Source: Actinopolyspora mzabensis (GTDB lineage: Bacteria > Actinomycetota > Actinomycetes > Mycobacteriales > Pseudonocardiaceae). Taken from it: DNA of 64,000 nucleotides. The notes under the pieces are model-generated. The model was given only the letters and a program-made list of their open reading frames with translations. It was not told the DNA's origin and did no database searches. A program made the translations under genes and the position numbers. Shown here piece by piece: positions 62,434-64,000 of this stretch. Every line of letters begins with the position of its first letter. Position 1 is the first letter of the stretch. The stretch is from NCBI RefSeq assembly GCF_900101095.1, contig NZ_FNFM01000010.1:208646-272645 (forward strand), read 5' to 3'.

Positions 62434-63124
62434 CCCCAGGGCGGTCACACGAGTTTTCGGCCCACAACGGGGTTTTTGGCGTCGTATGGATACGAGGAAC
62501 GACGAGCCGCAGTAGTCGTCCACTCGGCTTCGACTGGTCCGCGCTGCGCAACGCCATCCCGAACTCGGTATTGGCGATGGCCGACACGAGGCCACCGAAT
62601 GCTAGCGATAGCGCTGGATAGACCAATCCGACAGCCACGATCAGTGGGTGCTCCAACGACGAGAACACGCTGGCTCCGAGCTGTCCTCCGAAGGCCGCTG
62701 CGTTTTTCGTGCGCTGTCACCGCTGTGCAGCGGGACGAATTCTGTCGGAGTCGCGAACGTTGCTGCTTCGCTTCACACGAGGCGTGGTCGTTGGTATTGA
62801 ACTGGGTGCGATCACGTGGGCTCTGGCCGCGCGGACGGTAAGCGGCGTCGGACCTGGCGCGTCCGAAGCTGGCAATCTCGCTGGTAGCGGCGCCGCCTCG
62901 AACGATTCGAGGTGCTCGACCGCGCGATCACGCTGTCCCAGCGGTCCACTCAAGTGGGTGTTACTCCTCGTCGCAACGCTGGTGGGCACTGAGGGGCGGG
63001 ACGCGAAGCTGGTGGGAACTCGCAACACGAAAGTCCCATGTCTGCCCCGCGCGGCAGATGAGCACGATCAAGCGACGTTGAAGACCAGGTTTCCCGTCAC
63101 AGGTCAAACGGCTAACTGGCTAGG
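62434..63124. other. Gene-poor stretch beside the integration junction
   Basis: No convincing complete gene. On the minus strand around 62540-62665 a hydrophobic stretch (HPLIVAVGLVYPALSLAFGG, then LVSAIANTEFGMAL) could be a relic of a membrane protein. It has no intact start and soon loses coding character. The rest shows no clear codon bias. This fits a decayed region at the border of an integrated element. Confidence 0.4.
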
Positions 63125-63164
63125 CGCCCCCGGCAGGATTCGAACCTGCGACCTAGAGATTAGG
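63125..63164 (-). other. Attachment site: 3' fragment of tRNA-Arg(CCT)
   Basis: On the minus strand this 40-bp segment reads from the anticodon (CCTAA) through the 3' side of the anticodon stem, the complete T-arm (GCAGG-TTCGAAT-CCTGC) and the acceptor strand CGGGGGC. The 5' half of the tRNA, which should begin GCCCCCG and contain a D-arm, is absent. Such a 3' tRNA copy is the usual trace of site-specific integration. The flanking DNA at higher coordinates is much richer in A/T, so the element lies there and the intact tRNA should be at its far end. Confidence 0.75.
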
Positions 63165-63758
63165 GGACGGTCCTTCGCGTCGTCTGTCGTCGTTGGTCAG
63201 TCCTTGGCGTGCGCTGGGACGGAGCGCGTAGGCGAGGACTTGTTACATGGCTGTAGCAGTGGACGTTTGCCGTTGATTTGTGGGGGTAAAGTGGGGACGC
63301 TTCAAGGGGGTAGCCCCCTGAACCCGTGGAGTAATGATCCATCGCTGTCATCCGCTGTCAGCAATGCTCGATCATTGCTGTGCGCTGCGACGGAACATCG
63401 ATCAGCACATCCGTTGCGGGTGGATGTCAGCCGTTGTCTGTCATCGTTTCGTACACGTAAAGTGCATTCATGATCTTGGGTGTGGCTGACCACTCCGATC
63501 GCTGATCCAGACTGTGAGCTTGCCTCATCAGCGTAAGCGCACTCCAAGAGCCGTCCTCGTCCAGTGCACAACTGCTCTATTGATCCAGCGAACTAGACAA
63601 GTCAGGATACCTTACTTCGTACTTACCTCAACATCCTCTCAGGTGGCCGACAGATTCTCTTGAATTAGCGAACCCTGTCATCATCCAATGCGACACTAGA
63701 GAAGAGCTCTTGGGAGTTGGTCTCCTACTTCGGTGACATCTTCGTGTATCCTTATTCT
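63165..63758. other. Start of the integrated element, no gene identified
   Basis: 594 nt of lower-G/C DNA, including 63560-63760, which is close to half A/T. No integrase gene is visible on either strand here. A minus-strand frame at 63302-63571 lacks codon bias and is not called. The short sequence CGCTGTCA recurs as ATCGCTGTCATCCGCTGTCA near 63341. Possibly the non-coding end of a phage or conjugative element. Confidence 0.45.
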
Positions 63759-64000
63759 ATGGATTATGGTTTTTCGCCTGACCTTCCCGAAGAGGTAGAC
63801 ACAGACGCGGAAGAAGACGGTACGCATGTTTCAGATCAGCATCCTACCTCCAACAGTGCCAGGGATGAGAGAGGTCTAGAGAGTTTCGATCAGGGACAGG
63901 CTTTCGATGTCGGCAAGCTGACCCAAGGCATAGCGCAACCGGCAATATCGGAAACGATGCGGAACGCGCTAGCCACGATAGACACCTCGCCATTGGCAGC
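63759..64000 (+). CDS. Hypothetical protein of the integrated element, 3' end outside window
   Basis: Open from ATG 63759 to the end (80 codons so far). It starts MDYGFSPDLPEEVDTDAEED and continues with a hydrophilic, acidic sequence rich in Asp, Glu, Ser and Gln (SFDQGQAFDVGKLTQGIAQP). Codons such as TAT, GGT, TTT, CTA and ATA are far commoner than in the chromosomal genes. No ribosome site is seen. Not recognised; an acidic disordered N-terminus of a larger protein is likely. Confidence 0.6.
   Translation, partial: MDYGFSPDLPEEVDTDAEEDGTHVSDQHPTSNSARDERGLESFDQGQAFDVGKLTQGIAQPAISETMRNALATIDTSPLA

Noticed and set aside
62709..63473. Forward open frame of 254 codons across the integration junction
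   Set aside because: It reads through the tRNA fragment and lacks codon bias and a ribosome site.
63302..63571. Minus-strand open frame of 89 codons in the element
   Set aside because: No start signal, no codon preference, Cys/His content looks random.
1..64000. CRISPR arrays, insertion sequences and rRNA genes
   Set aside because: No regularly spaced repeats, transposase motifs or rRNA sequence were seen in the window.

Overview
The window looks like a chromosomal stretch of a high-GC actinomycete of the Pseudonocardiales/Mycobacteriales type (Actinopolyspora- or Saccharopolyspora-like; genus not provable from sequence alone). Reasons: strong G/C preference at third codon positions, many GTG starts, XRE/DUF397 regulator pair, DUF574-type SAM methyltransferase, and a block etfB-etfA-GNAT-plsC-iscS-mnmA-metE-like that parallels the M. 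tuberculosis Rv3029c-Rv3015c region.

Layout. 1-8.9 kb: end of a thioredoxin/TPR co-chaperone gene, two paralogous HEIGH-type metallopeptidase lipoproteins, alpha-glucan phosphorylase, a membrane/TPR protein and an ABC ATPase. 8.9-12.5 kb: an accessory islet with a three-gene operon (small helical protein, SCP1.201/DddA-like deaminase toxin, Imm1 immunity protein), then three overlapping small genes divergent from an XRE-DUF397 pair. 12.6-30.2 kb: housekeeping genes (enoyl-CoA hydratase, THUMP-like methyltransferase, HrpA helicase, DegV, electron transfer flavoprotein, acyltransferases, MFS transporter, cysteine desulfurase, MnmA, MetE-like protein, tRNA-His, oligoribonuclease). 30.4-37.4 kb: acyl-CoA synthetase with a TetR-type operator upstream, small unknown proteins, a TPP riboswitch ahead of thiD-tenA, and a pyruvyl transferase. 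37.5-41.1 kb: a four-gene reverse cluster built of two copies of [DivIVA-like coiled coil + one-TM protein]. 42-44.7 kb: DUF3817 protein, heme O synthase, Acg-type nitroreductase. 44.8-50 kb: DUF574 methyltransferase, then a cobalamin riboswitch before nrdA-nrdB, where NrdB carries the residue pattern of class Ic (Mn/Fe) ribonucleotide reductase. 50-62.4 kb: secreted HNH nuclease, MBL hydrolase, epimerase, a TctCBA transporter divergent from a CitA/CitB-type two-component system, GNAT proteins, Ogt, and a PadR-membrane protein pair. 63.1 kb to the end: a 40-bp 3' fragment of tRNA-Arg(CCT) marks the junction with an integrated element whose DNA is clearly more A/T-rich; a partial gene runs off the window.

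Scale-crossing features: an intergenic repeat occurs three times (after hrpA, mnmA and tenA). It folds into a long hairpin of about 100 nt, and both arms change together between copies. Several perfect palindromes serve as terminators or operators. The most interesting items are the deaminase toxin operon, the duplicated DivIVA/one-TM cluster, the B12-riboswitch-controlled class Ic reductase, the repeat family and the tRNA-Arg integration junction.
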